A DNA stretch of 64,000 nucleotides from Streptomyces sp. NBC_01451 (GTDB lineage: Bacteria > Actinomycetota > Actinomycetes > Streptomycetales > Streptomycetaceae): NCBI RefSeq assembly GCF_036227485.1, contig NZ_CP109479.1:5270001-5334000 (forward strand), written 5' to 3'. Positions within the stretch are counted from its first letter, which is position 1. Every line of letters starts with the position of its first letter. Below the pieces are notes generated by a model that saw only the letters and a list, made by a program, of their open reading frames with translations, ran no database searches and was not told the DNA's origin. The position numbers were made by a program, and so were the translations under genes. Below are positions 27,486 to 36,504 of the stretch, piece by piece.

Positions 27486-28258
27486 GGCCACACCTCGTCC
27501 GCGTGCGGCCGGTGGGCCACGGCATGGTCGGCCGCGCCGGTGATGGAGGAGATGATCTGCTCCTGTGAGGTGGTGTTGACGTCGAAGAGGCCGTTGTTGC
27601 GGCCCAGCCGCAGGACGGCGACCCGGTCGGCGACGGCCTTGATGTCGCTCATGTTGTGGCTGATGAGGAGCACCCCGAGCCCTTTGTCGCGCAGTTCCTC
27701 GATCAGGTCGAGGAGCTGGTTGGTCTGCTGGATGCCCAGGGAGGCGGTGGGCTCGTCGAGCAGGAGCAGCCGGGGCGAGGCGAGAAACGACCGGGTGATC
27801 GCGACGACCTGCCGCTGGCCGCCGGAGAGACTGGCGAGAGGCACCCGTACGTCGGGAATCCGGATGGACAGCGTGTGCAGCAGCTCGCGGGTGCGGCGCT
27901 CCATCTCGACCTCGTCGAGGATGCCGAAGCGGTGGATCTCCCGGCCGAGGAAGAGGTTGGCGACGACATCGAGGTTCTCGCACATCGCGAGGTCCTGGTA
28001 GACGGTCGCGATCCCGAGGAGGCTGGCGTCCTGGGGCCGCCGGATCTGGACGGCGCTGCCCTCCCACTCGACCACACCCTTGTCCGGGGGCCCGACCCCC
28101 GAGATCACCTTGACCAGGGTGGACTTCCCGGCGGCGTTGTCACCGACCAGGGCGACCACCTCGCCGGCCCTGACCTCCAGTTCGATGTCGACCAGTGCCT
28201 GTACGGCGGCGAACCGCTTGGACACACCGCGCAGCGCCAGCAGGGGCTGACCGGGCAC
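27482..28258 (-). CDS. Sugar ABC transporter ATPase, single-domain
   Basis: The product has 258 residues. Walker A is GDNAAGKST, the signature is LSGGQRQVVAITRS and Walker B is PRLLLLDEPTASLG. The sequence (KRFAAVQALVDIELEVRAGE, GVVEWEGSAVQIRRPQDA) is that of one half of RbsA/XylG proteins, which usually contain two ATPase domains. Here only one is present, so a homodimer is expected, as in other actinobacterial xylose/ribose systems. Confidence 0.9.
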   Translation of the reverse strand: MPGQPLLALRGVSKRFAAVQALVDIELEVRAGEVVALVGDNAAGKSTLVKVISGVGPPDKGVVEWEGSAVQIRRPQDASLLGIATVYQDLAMCENLDVVANLFLGREIHRFGILDEVEMERRTRELLHTLSIRIPDVRVPLASLSGGQRQVVAITRSFLASPRLLLLDEPTASLGIQQTNQLLDLIEELRDKGLGVLLISHNMSDIKAVADRVAVLRLGRNNGLFDVNTTSQEQIISSITGAADHAVAHRPHADEVWP

Positions 28259-28280
28259 GGGGCCACCTCCTTAGGACGCG

Positions 28281-29381
28281 TCAGGTGAGGCCGGCCCGGT
28301 CACAGGCGGCCCGGAGGGCAGGCGTACAGATCTCGTCGACGGTGTACATACCGTCCTTGACCAGCGTCTCCCCGATATTGCCGACAGTCACCGGGACGGA
28401 CGGCAGCAGGACCGCCGGCACGTCCTCGGTGGTGGGGCTGTCGACGCTGCCGGTGGCGATGGCCCCGACCTTCTCGCCGCGCCCGAGGGCGACGGCCATC
28501 TCGACGGTCGCGTCGGTCGCGCGCTTGAAGGGCTTGTAGACGGTCATGTACTGGTCGCCCTTGACGATCCGCCGTACGGCCGTGAGGTCGGCGTCCTGTC
28601 CGGTGATCGGGGGCAGCGGCCTGACCTTGGCGGCGTTGAGGGCGGAGACGACGGCACCGGCCATGCTGTCGTTGGCGGAGAGAACACCGTCGATGTTCTC
28701 CGCGCCGAGGGCGGCGATGGCGCCGGTCATGTTGACGTAGGCGTTCTCGGGCCGCCACCCGACGGTGTCGTACGACTTGGCGATCCGCACCCTGCCCTTG
28801 AGCACGGCAAGCGCGCCCTCCTTGTACCACCCGGCGTTGGGGTCGGTGGTGGCCCCGTTCATCATGACGATCCGCCCACCGTCGGCCTCGGCGCCCATGG
28901 CCTTCAGCAGCCCCTCGGCCTGGAGGCGCCCGACCTCCTCCCCGTCGAAGGTGACGTACCCGGAGATCGGCCCCTGCGCGAGCCGGTCGTAGGCGACGAC
29001 GGGAATACCGGCCCGGTGCGCGGCCTCGACGGAGGGCCGCATCAGCTGGGGGTCGACGGCGGCGAGGACGAGCACGTCCACACCCCGGGTGATCATCGCC
29101 TCGAACTGCTGCTGCTGAACCGTCGGGTCGGCCGTGGCGGCGACGGTCGCGGCAGGACAGTCCGGGCACAACTGCTTCAGCTTCTTCACGATGAGCGGCT
29201 TGTCGAACTGCCCGAACCGCGAGGAGCCACCTCCGGGCAGGAGAACACCCACGGTGGGACTGTCGCCGCCGGCTCCTTCGCCGCCTTCGTTTCCACAGGC
29301 CGCGACCAGGCCCAGACCGGCGGCGACCGAGACCGCGAGGAACCCACGTTTCAGGGCTGGAGGACCGGCACCGAGACCCAT
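28281..29381 (-). CDS. Xylose-type sugar-binding lipoprotein
   Basis: The ATG at 29381 after AAGGAA gives 366 residues. A lipoprotein signal ends at LVAACGN. The mature part is a type I periplasmic-binding fold of the XylF group: VGVLLPGGGSSRFGQFDKPL, AVDPQLMRPSVEAAHRAGIPVVAYDRLA, ANDSMAGAVVSAL and ITGQDADLTAVRRIVKGDQYM. It captures a pentose or related sugar outside the membrane for the ATPase and permease encoded next. An AT-rich stretch at 29400-29450 probably holds its promoter. Confidence 0.9.
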   Translation of the reverse strand: MGLGAGPPALKRGFLAVSVAAGLGLVAACGNEGGEGAGGDSPTVGVLLPGGGSSRFGQFDKPLIVKKLKQLCPDCPAATVAATADPTVQQQQFEAMITRGVDVLVLAAVDPQLMRPSVEAAHRAGIPVVAYDRLAQGPISGYVTFDGEEVGRLQAEGLLKAMGAEADGGRIVMMNGATTDPNAGWYKEGALAVLKGRVRIAKSYDTVGWRPENAYVNMTGAIAALGAENIDGVLSANDSMAGAVVSALNAAKVRPLPPITGQDADLTAVRRIVKGDQYMTVYKPFKRATDATVEMAVALGRGEKVGAIATGSVDSPTTEDVPAVLLPSVPVTVGNIGETLVKDGMYTVDEICTPALRAACDRAGLT

Positions 29382-29551
29382 GTTCGGTTCCTTAGAACTG
29401 TTGTGCGATTCTGGAGCGCAGTAAAAAATCAACCCAAAAGGTATGTATGCGACCTTGAAGTCAAGCGTAGCCAAACCGCCGGGGTCCCGCGCACCGCCAC
29501 CCGGCGTGACGGCTTCGCCGGCCGGAGCGGCACCGGGGGCACACTTCTCCC

Positions 29552-30406
29552 TCAGATGAGTTTCCGGTCCCCGTGCACGACCTGCCGGGCGACGGTGTCG
29601 GAGGACACCTCCTCGGCGAACGCCACGGCCTTGATGAGCGCCAGCGCGTCCGCGACCGAGCAGCCGATCCGTACGGACACCATCCCGACCGCCTGGTGCA
29701 CGGTGGCTCGTACGTCGGTCCCGCCGTAGAGGTCCGGGTCGGCGTCCGGGTCGAGCAGCACGATGCGGGTGAGGGCCTCGGCGACCTCGGCGAGGCGGGC
29801 GGGCCCCGCGTCCGCCGGCCGCGGGTCGAACACCGTCAGCGACCCGATGCAGTTGTCCTGGGTCCGCAGCGGTACGGCGGCCACCGAGGCGACACCCAGC
29901 GACACCAGGGAAGGCCCGTACCCCGGCCAGCGCGCCTCGATCCCGGGCCCGGACACATGCACCGGACGGTGTCCCGCCACCGCGTCCTGGCCCGGACCCT
30001 CACCCAGTACGTACTCCAGGTCCTGGGCAGCACGGGACAACTGGTCCGACACGGCGACCGCGAGCTGGTTCTGCCCGGCGTCGAGCAGTGCCATCGCCGC
30101 ACTGTCGGTACCGCACGCCTCCGCGACCACCGTCATGAACCGCGGCCGGGTGCCCCGCCCGCCGGCCCACGCCGTCGCACGGAGGGCGAAACTGTCCTGG
30201 AGCCGGGCCGAGGCGCGATGGCACTCGGCGGTTCTGCGATGCGCACCGGCGATCTGGCTGTGGAACTCCCGCCCGGACTTCGCCGCCAGCAGTTCGTGCC
30301 GCTCGGCCGCCGCCTCCGCCCGGTCCGCGCGCTCACGGGCCAGCGCGGCACGTTGCCGTGCCGCAGCCGCCAGACCGAGGTCCTCCGGGCGCCCCTGCGG
30401 GTCCAT
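29552..30406 (-). CDS. GAF and ANTAR domain RNA-binding antiterminator
   Basis: The product has 284 residues. Residues 1-70 form an Ala/Arg/Glu-rich coiled coil. A GAF domain covers about 88-215 (GTDSAAMALLDAGQNQLAVAV...VPLRTQDNCIGSLTVFDP). The last 50 residues are ANTAR (VHQAVGMVSVRIGCSVADAL, ...DTVARQVVHGD), which binds paired RNA hairpins to prevent termination. The GAF part probably senses a small ligand. It follows, 23 bp on, the cheB-cheR-like unit on the same strand and may be co-transcribed with it, linking a sensor to antitermination. Confidence 0.88.
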   Translation of the reverse strand: MDPQGRPEDLGLAAAARQRAALARERADRAEAAAERHELLAAKSGREFHSQIAGAHRRTAECHRASARLQDSFALRATAWAGGRGTRPRFMTVVAEACGTDSAAMALLDAGQNQLAVAVSDQLSRAAQDLEYVLGEGPGQDAVAGHRPVHVSGPGIEARWPGYGPSLVSLGVASVAAVPLRTQDNCIGSLTVFDPRPADAGPARLAEVAEALTRIVLLDPDADPDLYGGTDVRATVHQAVGMVSVRIGCSVADALALIKAVAFAEEVSSDTVARQVVHGDRKLI

Positions 30407-30428
30407 GCGCCCAGGCTACGCCGCGGGT

Positions 30429-32309
30429 TCAGCCGGAGACATCGCTTCGGCTCTCCTCCATCATCAGGACGACGCCACCGTGGTTCCCGCCGAACGGGGA
30501 GAAGAACACGTCGCAGCTGATGGGCCGGCCGATGCGGCTCAGGGCCTCGACGCCGACCGGACCGGAGCGGCTGCGGGTCTCCATGCACCGGTCCACGACG
30601 GGCCGCAACTCCTTCGTCGGCAGCCCGAAGTCCAGCTCGAAGAAGGGCTCACCCAGCACCTCGTCCGCGCGCAGCCCCCACAGGTCGACGGCGCCCCGGT
30701 TCCAGCTCTTGACCCTCAGGTCCTTGCCCAGCACCACCACACCCGCCGCGATGCTCTTCAGAACCGCCTCCAGGAACGCCCTGGCCTCGTCCAGTTCGTC
30801 CGTGCGGATGCGCATCTCCTCGTTCATCGTCTCCAGTTCCTCGTTGCCGGACTGGAGTTCTTCGTTGGTGGTTTCCAACTCCTCGTTGGTGGACTGGAGT
30901 TCCTCGTTCGTCGTCTCCAGTTCCTCGATGCTGGACTGGAGTTCTTCGTTGGTGGTCTCCAGCTCCTCGTTGGTGGACTGGAGTTCCTCGTACGCCGTCT
31001 CCAGCTCCTCCCGAACCCTCTTGACCTCGGCCTTCAGATGCGTGGGGACGGTCACGTCGGTGAACGAGATCACCGTGGCGATGTGCAGCCCGCCGGATCC
31101 GGAGAGCGGCTGGATGAGGATGTCGTAGTACTGGACGTCCTCGCCCGTCCGGCGCTCGACCCGGTTGACCCGCAGGGTCCGGCGCTCGTGCATGGACTGG
31201 TCGATCAGGGAACGGAGTTCGACCGGCCGGTAGGAGACCTCCAGGTCCTGGAAGGGACGGCCGATGTCGCCGGTGGTCAGGCCGAGCTGGATCCTCGCCT
31301 GGTTGTTGACCGTCACGACGGTTCCGTCGCTGTCGAGGGCGATCAGCGGGGTGGGTCCGGCGTCGAGCACCAGATCGCGCAACTGGCGGGCGCGCGCCAT
31401 CGAGTGCACCTCGCCCCCTGTGCCCGTCCTGATCTTCAGGGGGGCCGGATGATAGGTCAGCCCGTTGTTGCCGCCCCGGCGCCGGAAGACACGCTGACGC
31501 ATGTTCACCACTTCGAAGCGCTCGCTGTCGTTCAGCAGCATCTCGGCCTTGCCGAGGAAGAGGAAACCGCTGGGACGCAGCGCGAAGTGGAACCGGTCGA
31601 CGATCTGCGCCTGGGCCTCGACATTGAAGTACATCAGCGTGTTACGGCACACGAGCAGGTCGAGCCGGGAGATCGGGGCGTCACGGGTGATGTCGTGCCG
31701 CCCGAAGATCACCCGGCGCCGCAGATCGGGGCGGAAGCCGAACCGCGCGCTGTTCTGCTCGAAGTACTTCTCCCTAGTCTCCGGGGAGAGCGGCTCCAGC
31801 GACTTCGCCGTGTACAGCCCGGAACGGGCCTCGCGCAGCGCTTCCTCGTCGACGTCCGTGGCGTAGATCTTGACGCGGCGCAGACACTCCTCGATGCCGA
31901 GCGCCTCCGCGAACATCATGGCCATCGAGTACGCCTCCTCGCCGCTGGAGCAGCCCGCGCTCCACACCCTGATCTCCTGCTCCGGATCGAGAGTGGTGAG
32001 CAGCTCGGGAACGACCTCGTGCTGGAGGAGGGTCCACGCCTCCGGGTCGCGGAAGAAGGAGGTGACATTGATCAGGATCGTGTTGAAGAGGACGCCGAAC
32101 TCGTCGGTGTCGGTCTCCAGGAGATCCTGGTAGTCCGGGTACGAGCGGATACCGACGTCCGTCATCCGCTTGTGGATGCGCCGGGCCAGCGTCGAGCGCT
32201 TGTACCCCGTGAAGTCGAAACCGCGGGCCTCCCGGATGAAGACGAGCAGTTCCTCCAGCGCCTCGATGTCGCCGTCGTTGTCCTCGTCGTCCAGCGGTTC
32301 GCCCATCAC
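30429..32309 (-). CDS. CheR-type methyltransferase with PAS domains and heptad coil
   Basis: The product has 626 residues. CheR is at about 15-275: an N-terminal four-helix part (LLVFIREARGFDFTGYKRST), then SAM-binding VWSAGCSSGEEAYSMAM and VCRNTLMYFN. A PAS domain lies near 300-420. Residues 430-496 are a coiled coil of near-perfect heptads (TNEELET / TNEELQS), encoded by 42-base DNA repeats. A final PAS domain covers about 500-620. In other bacteria CheB and CheR are fused in this sensor family; here they are adjacent genes overlapping by 4 bp. Streptomyces lacks chemotaxis, so the target is likely another receptor. Confidence 0.87.
   Translation of the reverse strand: MMGEPLDDEDNDGDIEALEELLVFIREARGFDFTGYKRSTLARRIHKRMTDVGIRSYPDYQDLLETDTDEFGVLFNTILINVTSFFRDPEAWTLLQHEVVPELLTTLDPEQEIRVWSAGCSSGEEAYSMAMMFAEALGIEECLRRVKIYATDVDEEALREARSGLYTAKSLEPLSPETREKYFEQNSARFGFRPDLRRRVIFGRHDITRDAPISRLDLLVCRNTLMYFNVEAQAQIVDRFHFALRPSGFLFLGKAEMLLNDSERFEVVNMRQRVFRRRGGNNGLTYHPAPLKIRTGTGGEVHSMARARQLRDLVLDAGPTPLIALDSDGTVVTVNNQARIQLGLTTGDIGRPFQDLEVSYRPVELRSLIDQSMHERRTLRVNRVERRTGEDVQYYDILIQPLSGSGGLHIATVISFTDVTVPTHLKAEVKRVREELETAYEELQSTNEELETTNEELQSSIEELETTNEELQSTNEELETTNEELQSGNEELETMNEEMRIRTDELDEARAFLEAVLKSIAAGVVVLGKDLRVKSWNRGAVDLWGLRADEVLGEPFFELDFGLPTKELRPVVDRCMETRSRSGPVGVEALSRIGRPISCDVFFSPFGGNHGGVVLMMEESRSDVSG
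30820..31020. repeat. Tandem repeats encoding the heptad coil
   Basis: Units of about 21 and 42 bases, built on CTGGAGTTCCTCGTTGGTG, recur through the antisense of the CheR-PAS coil. They specify alternating TNEELET / TNEELQS heptads and are prone to length change in whole repeats. Confidence 0.8.
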
Positions 32310-33013
32310 TGCCTCTCGGCCCCGACGAGTCCCCGCACGACCGCGGCGATCTCCTCAAGGGGTAGCAGGAAGTCCACCGCTCCCGTGTCCACCGCCGACT
32401 GCGGCATCCCCGGGAAGTCCGCGGTCTCCGGATCCTGGACGATCACCGTACCGCCATGTGACTTCACGGCATCGACTCCCGTCGCTCCGTCCCGGCCGGT
32501 CCCGGTGAGCACGCAGGCGATCGCCGCCGGCCCGTAGGCACCGGCCACCGACTCGAAGAGAAGGTCGGCGGAAGGGCGTACGAAGTGGACGAGCTCGGTG
32601 CTGGACAGGCTCAGGACGCCGTCCGAGTCGACGAGGAGGTGCCGGTCGGGAGGGGCGATGTGGACGGTGCCGGGCCGCACGCGTTCCCCCGCCTCGGCGA
32701 GCTTGACCCGCAGCTCGGTCCGGCGTGCGAGAACCTCGGCGAGCAGCGTGCGGTGCCGCGGGTCGAGATGCTGGACGAGCAGTACCGGCACCGGCAGCTC
32801 GGGACCCAGTGCCCCGAGCAGCGCGGTCAGTGCCTGGATGCCACCCGCGGACGAGGCGACGGCGACGACGCTGTAGTGCTCCGCGGTCGGCTGGTCACGC
32901 GTCACGCGGCGAGCGCGGTGGAGCGGTACGGGCCGTTGGGGAGCCGAAGCGGCCGACGAGCGCCCGGGTTCGCGGCCGACGCCTTCCGGAGCAACTTCCT
33001 GATCCGAGCTCAC
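32306..33013 (-). CDS. CheB-type protein-glutamate methylesterase
   Basis: The product has 235 residues. After a disordered 45-residue leader comes the CheB catalytic domain with its triad: serine in ASSAGGIQAL, histidine in LLVQHLDPRH and aspartate in LTGTGRDGATG. There is no receiver domain, so it is not controlled by phosphorylation in the usual way. It overlaps the CheR-PAS gene by 4 bp (ATGA) and is first in that unit. The probable role is removal of methyl groups from, or deamidation of, the same target that the partner methylates. Confidence 0.88.
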   Translation of the reverse strand: MSSDQEVAPEGVGREPGRSSAASAPQRPVPLHRARRVTRDQPTAEHYSVVAVASSAGGIQALTALLGALGPELPVPVLLVQHLDPRHRTLLAEVLARRTELRVKLAEAGERVRPGTVHIAPPDRHLLVDSDGVLSLSSTELVHFVRPSADLLFESVAGAYGPAAIACVLTGTGRDGATGVDAVKSHGGTVIVQDPETADFPGMPQSAVDTGAVDFLLPLEEIAAVVRGLVGAERQ

Positions 33014-33352
33014 TATTCGGACTCCTCATCAAGAATTCCTACAAAATTACACCCGAACGGCGGAGCCCACTCCGCCCTGGAGCGAAGCGCTCACGCTGGA
33101 AATCCCGCCCCGAAGCCACCCCTTCGTCACCTCTGTTCCCGGGTGGCTGCGCATATCCGATGCCGCCCGCTTCACTGTCGAGCCGAGGGCGGACACGGGC
33201 GGAGGCCGGGTTCTCCTGCGGAACAGTCCGGTTCACGGGCTGTCGCCCGGCGCGCAACTCGGCCTAGGCTGCGGGCAGGAGGCCTCGCCCTCGCCCGCCG
33301 AGTCAGCACGACTGCCCCCCCCCGCAGGGGGCCGTTGCCGATTCCGATTCCG
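33014..33352. other. Intergenic region upstream of the CheB gene
   Basis: No convincing gene is seen. The part next to the CheB start (33014-33055) is AT-rich for this genome and probably carries the promoter for the minus-strand cheB-cheR unit. Farther out there is only GC-rich sequence without repeats. Confidence 0.4.
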
Positions 33353-33490
33353 ATGTCCAATACCGACCCCGTGCCCCCGGGTCGGGAGAGACCCATCCGT
33401 CAAGTGGCCGGAACCCACGTCCATGCACCGGACGTGACCGGACTCCGGCCCGCGTCCTCCCGGTCCGTTCCAGTCGGGGCACACTCCTGA
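33353..33490 (+). CDS. Possible short ORF (45 residues)
   Basis: An ATG opens 45 codons (MSNTDPVPPGRERPIRQVAG at the start). There is no good ribosome site and no recognised family. A strong terminator-like hairpin lies 72 bp downstream, the only support for transcription. It may be spurious. Confidence 0.15.
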   Translation: MSNTDPVPPGRERPIRQVAGTHVHAPDVTGLRPASSRSVPVGAHS

Positions 33491-33561
33491 GTCGCCCCGC
33501 CGACCGCGAGGACGATCCGCGCGCGCGGATCCCGCGACAGGGGGGGGCAGGTCCGCGCGCA

Positions 33562-33594
33562 GGCGGCCGTCGCCAACACAGGGCGACGGCCGCC
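33562..33594. terminator. 13-bp perfect hairpin
   Basis: GGCGGCCGTCGCC (33562-33574) pairs perfectly with 33582-33594 across AACACAG. No confident gene ends next to it, so it may serve either of the small ORFs on its two sides or be left from a lost gene. Confidence 0.55.
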
Positions 33595-33730
33595 CCTGAC
33601 CTCACCACTCCCGAGCGACAGACGGCCGTGGGGGACCCGGATTCGACAGTCGGCCCTGCCGGGCTGCCTGTCGGGGCCGGCTGTCGGGATGCCGCGACGC
33701 CAGTAGGGCGCAGCAGGCGTGGTCGCCGCC

Positions 33731-33862
33731 CTACGAGAACTCGCGCAGACGGCTGATCCCGGTGACAAGACCACCCTGGACGCCGAGGCCGGCACTGGCC
33801 GCGTCGGCCGCCATCCGCGGCACCGACCCGAAGCGGTAACCACGCAACCGCCCACGCACCAC
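33731..33862 (-). pseudogene. Short ORF or gene remnant beside tRNA-Pro
   Basis: A GTG opens a 43-residue frame with protein-like content (RGYRFGSVPRMAADAASAGL, ending VTGISRLREFS). There is no ribosome site, and the frame starts inside the tRNA terminator region. It reads like the C-terminal end of a longer protein whose start is gone. I do not recognise the family. Confidence 0.25.
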
Positions 33863-33865
33863 GAA

Positions 33866-33902
33866 ATCAGGGTCACCTACTACGTGAGTAGGTGACCCTG
33901 AT
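33866..33902 (-). terminator. 16-bp perfect terminator of tRNA-Pro
   Basis: ATCAGGGTCACCTACT (33866-33881) pairs perfectly with 33887-33902 across ACGTG. It lies 14 bp past the 3' end of the tRNA on the minus strand. Confidence 0.8.
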
Positions 33903-33916
33903 CTGGTGCCCAGCTG

Positions 33917-33990
33917 TCGGGGTGGCGGGATTTGAACCCACGACCTCTTCGTCCCGAACGAAGCGCGCTGCCAAGCTGCGCTACACCCCG
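33917..33990 (-). tRNA. tRNA-Pro (anticodon CGG)
   Basis: The 74-base sequence on the minus strand folds as a complete cloverleaf. The acceptor CGGGGTG pairs with CACCCCG and the discriminator is A. The D arm has GCGC stems, the anticodon arm is CTTCG-TTCGGGA-CGAAG with CGG at positions 34-36, and the T arm is GTGGG-TTCAAAT-CCCGC. CCA is not encoded. It decodes the proline codon CCG, very common in this genome. Confidence 0.96.
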
Positions 33991-34032
33991 ATGTCGCTGC
34001 TTGTCCTGCTTGTCGCGGCGACGTCGTTTACT

Positions 34033-34809
34033 TTAGCCCACGGGTGGCCCCAGGCGAAATCCGGTTTTGGCGCGGTGGTGGACGGGGTTCGGGCGGATGT
34101 GGTCGAGGGTTACGAGGGCGACGGCGAGGGCGTAGAAGGCGAGGCCGAGGAGGAGGGCGTTGCCCAGGACGCTCTTGTAGCCGTGCTCGGCCACGTCGAG
34201 GAAGCCGTACAGGTAGCGGTGCGGTGTGCCGGGGAGGAGCAGTTCGCCTCGGGCCAGGGAGAAGGCCAGGTATGCCAGGGGGTACAGGAGCCAGGGCGCC
34301 GTCTGGCGCAGGTGCAGTTGGCCGGAGGCGGTCAGGAGCAGCAGGTTCACGAGTGCCGCGATCGGGATCGCCGTGTGCAGGATCTGGTCGGTGACGACGT
34401 GCCAGCCGGTCGGCGGAGCCGGTGTGGCGAAGGGGCTTGACGGGTTTGCCACCAGCAGGTGGTGGACCAGGGCCCCGATCACCACGTACAGGAGTGTGGC
34501 GCCGGTCAGGGTGGCGGGCAGGGGGCGGTGGGCTGTCCAGGCGCGGCGGGCCGAGGCGGTCATGACCAGGGTCAGCAGGATGCTGCTCTGGATCGTGAAC
34601 TGGCTCAGGACGTGGAGCGGGCTGCCGAGGAGCAGTTCGACTGTCACGGCCATGGCCGCTGTGGCGGCGGTGAGGAGGCGGAAGATCGCCGTCATGGGGC
34701 GGCGTACCGGGGTCACCACAGCCGTGGCGGGGACGGGGGAGGAGAGGAGTGCCGGTCCGCCCGGGAGCGCGGGGAGGTCCGGGATGTCCCTGGGTATCGG
34801 GGCGGTCAT
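34033..34809 (-). CDS. Pr6Pr family integral membrane protein
   Basis: The product has 258 residues with a Pro-rich 35-residue cytoplasmic leader and six membrane helices. Typical words of the family are [52 protein letters not shown] and [14 protein letters not shown]. No catalytic motif is known for the family and the role is undefined. It ends 42 bp from the tRNA gene on the same strand. Confidence 0.8.
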   Translation of the reverse strand: MTAPIPRDIPDLPALPGGPALLSSPVPATAVVTPVRRPMTAIFRLLTAATAAMAVTVELLLGSPLHVLSQFTIQSSILLTLVMTASARRAWTAHRPLPATLTGATLLYVVIGALVHHLLVANPSSPFATPAPPTGWHVVTDQILHTAIPIAALVNLLLLTASGQLHLRQTAPWLLYPLAYLAFSLARGELLLPGTPHRYLYGFLDVAEHGYKSVLGNALLLGLAFYALAVALVTLDHIRPNPVHHRAKTGFRLGPPVG

Positions 34810-34876
34810 GCCCTCACGCTAGGACGGGAGGGCAAATGGGGCGATCCGGGCGGGCTGAGTGGGTTACACCCGCGTC

Positions 34877-34900
34877 GTCAGCGTCAGCGTCAGCGTCAGC
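34877..34900. repeat. Four tandem GTCAGC units
   Basis: A hexamer microsatellite between the Pr6Pr and phosphoesterase genes; a partial copy recurs at 34967-34980 inside the phosphoesterase 3' end. It could vary in number by slippage. Confidence 0.6.
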
Positions 34901-34954
34901 AGTCGCGGATCGGTGGGCCGCCGCCCGGTCCCGTGCCGCGAGGTGCCGGGCGCG

Positions 34955-35881
34955 TCAGTCTCGCGCCGTCAGCGTCAGCAGTGTCGCCTCCGGCGGGCAG
35001 GCGAACCGTACCGGCGTGTAGCGGTTGGCGCCGCAGCCCGCCGAGACGTGGAGGTACGACGTCCGGCCCTCGGCCGTGTGTGTCGACAGGCCCTTCACGC
35101 GGTCGGTGTCGAGGTCGCAGTTGGTGACCAGGGCGCCGTAGAAGGGGATGCACAGCTGGCCGCCGTGCGTGTGGCCGGCGAGGGTCAGCGGGTACGCGTC
35201 CGCGGTGAACGCGTCCAGGACCCGGAGGTAGGGGGCGTGGACGACGGCCATCGAGAAGTCCGCCGTCTTCGAGGGGCCGCCGGCCACCTGCGCGTACCGG
35301 TCCCGCTTGATGTGCGGGTCGTCCAGGCCGGTCAGTTCCACCGCCATGCCGTCGATCTTCAGCGTGCCGCGGGTGTTCGTCAGGTTCAGCCAGCCCGCCG
35401 TGTCGAAGCCGTCGCGCAGGTCCTCCCACGGGTTGTGGACCACGTCGACGGCGGGCGGGTTGCCGTTGAGACCGTGTTTTCCCTGCATCTTCTCGACCAG
35501 GTAGCGGGCGGGGTTGCGGGGTTTGGGGCCGTAGTAGTCGTTCGAGCCGAAGACGTACGCGCCCGGGAACTCCATCAGCGGGCCGAGTGCGTCCAGCACC
35601 TCGGGCACGCCCTCCGGGTCGGACAGGTTGTCGCCCGTGTTGATCACGAAGTCGGGGCGCAGGCCGGCCAGGGAGCGGAGCCAGCGCTGCTTCTTGTACT
35701 GCCCGCCGACCATGTGGATGTCGGAGACCTGGAGCACGCGCAGGGGGCGCGTACCCGCGGGCAGCACCGGCACGGTCACCCGTCGGAGGCGGAAGGAGCG
35801 GGTCTCGAAACCCGCCGAGTAGACGAGGCCGGCGGCGGCAACGGCCGTGATTCCCAGGGGTACTGCGTATCGCGCGCGCAT
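34955..35881 (-). CDS. Metallophosphoesterase (YkuE/UDP-diacylglucosamine-type)
   Basis: The product has 308 residues with one N-terminal membrane helix (about 5-24). The metal-binding blocks are all present: QVSDIHMVG, NTGDNLSD, FGSNDYYG (in place of GNHD) and AGHTHGGQLCIP. The fold faces the outside or is anchored at the inner face. Family members cleave phosphoesters of lipids or nucleotides; the asparagine-aspartate change in the third block (SND for GNHD) is common in actinobacterial copies. It is divergent from the yqeY gene. Confidence 0.88.
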   Translation of the reverse strand: MRARYAVPLGITAVAAAGLVYSAGFETRSFRLRRVTVPVLPAGTRPLRVLQVSDIHMVGGQYKKQRWLRSLAGLRPDFVINTGDNLSDPEGVPEVLDALGPLMEFPGAYVFGSNDYYGPKPRNPARYLVEKMQGKHGLNGNPPAVDVVHNPWEDLRDGFDTAGWLNLTNTRGTLKIDGMAVELTGLDDPHIKRDRYAQVAGGPSKTADFSMAVVHAPYLRVLDAFTADAYPLTLAGHTHGGQLCIPFYGALVTNCDLDTDRVKGLSTHTAEGRTSYLHVSAGCGANRYTPVRFACPPEATLLTLTARD

Positions 35882-35959
35882 GCTCCCATCGTGTCAGGCG
35901 CGCAGCGACGGTGGAAATCCACGGGCGGCGGCCTTCCCGCACCTGCGACAATCGATCCC

Positions 35960-36424
35960 ATGACCACGCTCAAGTCGAAGCTCAGGGAAGACCTCAACGC
36001 CGCCATCAAGGAGCGCGACGAGCTCCGCTCCTCGACGCTCCGGCTCACCCTCACCGCGATCACCCAGGAGGAGGTCTCCGGCAAGGAGAAGCGCGAGCTC
36101 TCCGACGAGGAGGTCACCAAGGTGATCACCCGTGAGGCGAAGAAGCGCCGCGAGGCCGCCGACGCCTTCGCGCAGGGCAACCGCCCCGAGCAGGCCGAAC
36201 GGGAGAAGGCGGAGGGTGTGATCCTCGCCGCCTACCTGCCCAAGCAGCTCGACGACGAGGAGCTGAACCGGATCGTCGCCCAGGCCGTCGAGGAGGCGAA
36301 GGCGGCCGGTGCCGAGGGGCCGCGTGCCATGGGTCAGGTCATGAAGATCGTGAACCCGAAGGTCGCGGGCCTCGCCGAGGGCGGCCGGGTCGCCGCCGCT
36401 GTGAAGAGGCTCCTCGCCGGCTGA
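35960..36424 (+). CDS. GatB/YqeY domain protein
   Basis: The ATG at 35960 gives 154 residues, the normal YqeY length. The sequence LREDLNAAIKERDELRSSTL, TLTAITQEEVSGK, VILAAYLPKQLDDEEL and MGQVMKIVNPKVAG is the full family pattern. The fold matches the tail of GatB, the tRNA-dependent amidotransferase subunit, but the freestanding protein has no settled function. It is followed by a very strong terminator. Confidence 0.9.
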   Translation: MTTLKSKLREDLNAAIKERDELRSSTLRLTLTAITQEEVSGKEKRELSDEEVTKVITREAKKRREAADAFAQGNRPEQAEREKAEGVILAAYLPKQLDDEELNRIVAQAVEEAKAAGAEGPRAMGQVMKIVNPKVAGLAEGGRVAAAVKRLLAG

Positions 36425-36504
36425 CCGCCCACGAACGCCGAGGCGCCCGTACGTCACGAACACCGAGGTGCCCGTGGGTGTCACGGACCACGGGCCCGAC
36501 GCGC

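Noticed and set aside
30820..31020. Regular repeats as a CRISPR array
   Set aside because: There are no unique spacers; the repeats are contiguous and encode coiled-coil heptads in frame.
33400..33876. 158-codon minus-strand frame near tRNA-Pro
   Set aside because: Composition is erratic and it begins inside the tRNA terminator; another frame in the same place looks more protein-like, though short.
33917..33990. Attachment site of an integrated element in tRNA-Pro
   Set aside because: No integrase, excisionase or repeated tRNA 3' end is present in the window.
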